This document shows positions 5,688-6,940 of a stretch of DNA of 6,940 nucleotides, one piece after another. Location of the stretch: contig CACXFP010000137.1 in assembly GCA_902766985.1 (NCBI GenBank), forward strand, positions 1 through 6,940, in the 5' to 3' direction. The stretch is from an uncultured Bacteroidia bacterium. GTDB lineage: Bacteria > Bacteroidota > Bacteroidia > Bacteroidales > UBA932. A program made the position numbers and the translations under genes. The notes under the pieces are model-generated. The model did not search any database and was not told where the DNA came from. It saw nothing but the letters and a program-made list of their open reading frames with translations. Positions within the stretch are counted from its first letter, which is position 1; each line of letters starts with the position of its first letter.

Positions 5688-6184
5688 ATCTTTTTCTGTT
5701 CAGGCTCCTTCCCCGTTTTGCTTTCCTTCATAAGTTCCTGAATATTCAAATCCTTGAATTTCAACGTCTTTCCCACGCCCTTCTTCAGCAGGACCTTGGC
5801 ATTTATATCCGCTGTGAGTCCCTCCGTGCCCCCGCTCAACACACTTAGCAGGCGTGTGATGGAGACCCCTTCGGCCAGGGACGCTTCGCACGGCAGGTCA
5901 TACACCCTGACGCTTTTCCTGGCGACATCGACGCCGTCCGACTTGAAAAAGATGAAATCCTCTCCCTTATACTTGATGACACCGTCCAGGTTCTGGATTC
6001 CGAAAGCGAAAGCAGGATTGTCGATTTCCAGGGCAAGCACGGCCCTGGCAGCCCTCAACCCCTTCGGAGTGAATGACTCCAGCCCGCAGGAATTGATTTT
6101 TATGTCCTTCACCTTCGAGCAGCCCGCCGCCGTCACAAGGCATGCGAGAACCAAAGGTAAGAGTCTGGTGATAATCTTTTTCAT
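5684..6184 (-). CDS. Lipoprotein with WHy/LEA-type domain
   Basis: The 166-residue protein has a lipoprotein signal peptide (basic MKK, hydrophobic core, AAGC with Cys22 as the lipidation site), so it should be anchored to a membrane on the periplasmic side. The mature part (about 30-150) resembles the LEA type 2 / WHy (water stress and hypersensitive response) domain, with a LALEIDNPAFAFGIQNLDG strand pattern followed by a YKGEDF turn. The C-terminus is Lys/Glu-rich. Its molecular function is unknown; WHy proteins are linked to stress protection in other organisms. It is first in the operon with the SPOR gene and rpoN. The ATG at 6184 lies only five bases after the -7 promoter box, which leaves little or no leader. 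Confidence 0.78.
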   Translation of the reverse strand: MKKIITRLLPLVLACLVTAAGCSKVKDIKINSCGLESFTPKGLRAARAVLALEIDNPAFAFGIQNLDGVIKYKGEDFIFFKSDGVDVARKSVRVYDLPCEASLAEGVSITRLLSVLSGGTEGLTADINAKVLLKKGVGKTLKFKDLNIQELMKESKTGKEPEQKKI

Positions 6185-6189
6185 TCTGA

Positions 6190-6222
6190 CAAAGATAAGA
6201 AAAAAATAGATATCCGTTCAAA
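6190..6222 (-). promoter_or_regulatory. Promoter of the lipoprotein-SPOR-rpoN operon
   Basis: On the minus strand TATCTTTG (6190-6197) matches TAnnTTTG exactly, and TTTG (6219-6222) lies 21 bases upstream, slightly longer than the usual 19. The -7 box ends five bases before the ATG at 6184. Since transcription normally starts a few bases past this box, the mRNA should be leaderless or carry only a base or two of leader. The same eight bases occur inverted at 6228-6235 as the opposing promoter. Confidence 0.7.
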
Positions 6223-6227
6223 AGTCC

Positions 6228-6235
6228 TATCTTTG
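6228..6235 (+). promoter_or_regulatory. -7 box of the miaB promoter
   Basis: TATCTTTG on the plus strand matches TAnnTTTG exactly and lies 22 bases before the miaB ATG at 6258, so transcription should start near 6241. No good TTTG was found at the -33 position. Together with the minus-strand promoter at 6190-6222 it forms a divergent promoter pair within 73 intergenic bases; the -33 box of the operon lies just upstream of this -7 box. Confidence 0.6.
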
Positions 6236-6257
6236 CCTCGTCATACCGATTTGGAAC

Positions 6258-6940
6258 ATGGGGAAGAAAGTTTACATTGAGACATACGGATGCCAGATGA
6301 ACGTGGCCGACACGGAAGTGATTTTCTCCATCCTGGAAAAGGAAGGATACGAAAGGACTTCCGAAATCGGTGCGGCAGACCTGATAATGGCCAACACCTG
6401 CTCGGTCAGGGACAACGCCGAACAGAGGATATGGGGAAGGATAGCCGTGTTCAACCAGGAGAAGGAAGCCCGTCCCGGAGTGATTGTCGGGATTCTCGGA
6501 TGTATGGCTGAAAGGCTGAAGGACAGCCTCCTGGACACCAGGAAGGTAGATCTGGTGGCCGGTCCTGACGCCTATCGCCGGCTTCCCGAAATGCTCCGGA
6601 GCATAACCGGGGAAGGACCCCAGATCGACGTACGCCTTTCAAGGGACGAGACCTATGAGGACATAACCCCCGTAAGGACAGACAAGAACGGCGTCTCTGC
6701 CTTCATTTCCATAATGAGGGGATGCAACAACGTCTGCTCATACTGCGTCGTCCCATATACCAGGGGAGCCGAGCGCAGCCGCGACCCGCACACCATCGTC
6801 CGCGAGGCCTGCGACGTACATGATAAAGGCTACAAGGAAGTTACACTATTGGGACAGAATGTGGACTCCTACCTCTGGAAGGGTCCTGACGGGAGTTCCG
6901 TCAATTTCGCCGCCCTCCTGGAGATGGTGGCCGCCGTCGC
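6258..6940 (+). CDS. miaB: MiaB tRNA methylthiotransferase (3' end beyond window)
   Basis: The first 227 residues of MiaB are present, with an open frame to the window edge. MiaB adds a 2-methylthio group to N6-isopentenyladenosine at position 37 of tRNAs reading UNN codons, using two [4Fe-4S] clusters and S-adenosylmethionine. The N-terminal methylthiotransferase domain carries all three auxiliary-cluster cysteines: Cys12 in YGCQMN, Cys48 in NTCSVRDNAEQR and Cys82 in GCMAER. The radical-SAM motif CxxxCxxC is complete (Cys156, Cys160, Cys163, in RGCNNVCSYCVVPYTRGAERSR-like context). YGCQMN and the PYTRG segment favour MiaB over the relatives MtaB and RimO. The rest of the radical-SAM barrel and the TRAM domain lie outside the window. 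Confidence 0.95.
   Translation, partial: MGKKVYIETYGCQMNVADTEVIFSILEKEGYERTSEIGAADLIMANTCSVRDNAEQRIWGRIAVFNQEKEARPGVIVGILGCMAERLKDSLLDTRKVDLVAGPDAYRRLPEMLRSITGEGPQIDVRLSRDETYEDITPVRTDKNGVSAFISIMRGCNNVCSYCVVPYTRGAERSRDPHTIVREACDVHDKGYKEVTLLGQNVDSYLWKGPDGSSVNFAALLEMVAAV

Noticed and set aside
1..6940. CRISPR arrays, insertion sequences, toxin-antitoxin or defence genes
   Set aside because: No regularly spaced repeats, transposase motifs, terminal inverted repeats around genes, or recognisable defence domains were found; radC alone is often near such genes but here has only housekeeping neighbours.

Overview
This window looks like a piece of Bacteroidota (probably Bacteroidales) chromosome, moderately GC-rich by eye. 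The clearest sign is the set of promoter-like sites upstream of genes: several match the Bacteroidota consensus TAnnTTTG at -7, some with a TTTG-like -33 box about 19 to 21 bases further upstream. Classical Shine-Dalgarno sequences are largely missing. The proteins also fit: a stand-alone oxaloacetate decarboxylase alpha / pyruvate carboxylase B-like protein, a SPOR-domain exported protein and a WHy/LEA-type lipoprotein encoded with sigma-54. Genus cannot be told from the sequence alone.

Layout. Bases 1-180 hold a G-rich tract, a hairpin that mimics a tRNA acceptor end, a strong terminator-like inverted repeat and a tRNA-His(GTG) gene on the minus strand. A divergent intergenic region (181-329) carries a good minus-strand promoter for the tRNA and a plus-strand promoter for the next gene. 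The plus strand then carries the carboxyltransferase (330-2126, followed by a strong terminator), radC (2275-2964) and upp (3042-3695), each apparently with its own promoter. The minus strand carries a compact three-gene operon read from 6184 down to 3690: WHy/LEA lipoprotein, SPOR protein, rpoN. It meets upp tail to tail with the two stop regions overlapping. Divergent from the operon, miaB begins at 6258 on the plus strand and runs off the window end.

How the genes work together. Mostly this is a housekeeping region: histidine tRNA, pyrimidine salvage (upp), tRNA modification (miaB) and an alternative sigma factor. The most coherent unit is the lipoprotein-SPOR-rpoN operon, with a 4-base ATGA overlap and then a 3-base gap. 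It ties a transcription factor to two exported envelope proteins, and its promoter lies so close to the first ATG that the transcript should be leaderless or nearly so.

I did not find a defence system, mobile element, CRISPR array or clearly new multi-gene system. The best lead is the carboxyltransferase. Its active-site residues are present, but its C-terminal carrier-like domain has lost the biotinylation motif: the position of the biotin lysine is a tyrosine. Smaller leads are the tRNA-His acceptor-like hairpin, the near-leaderless rpoN operon, and substitutions in the metal motif of RadC and the PRPP loop of Upp.
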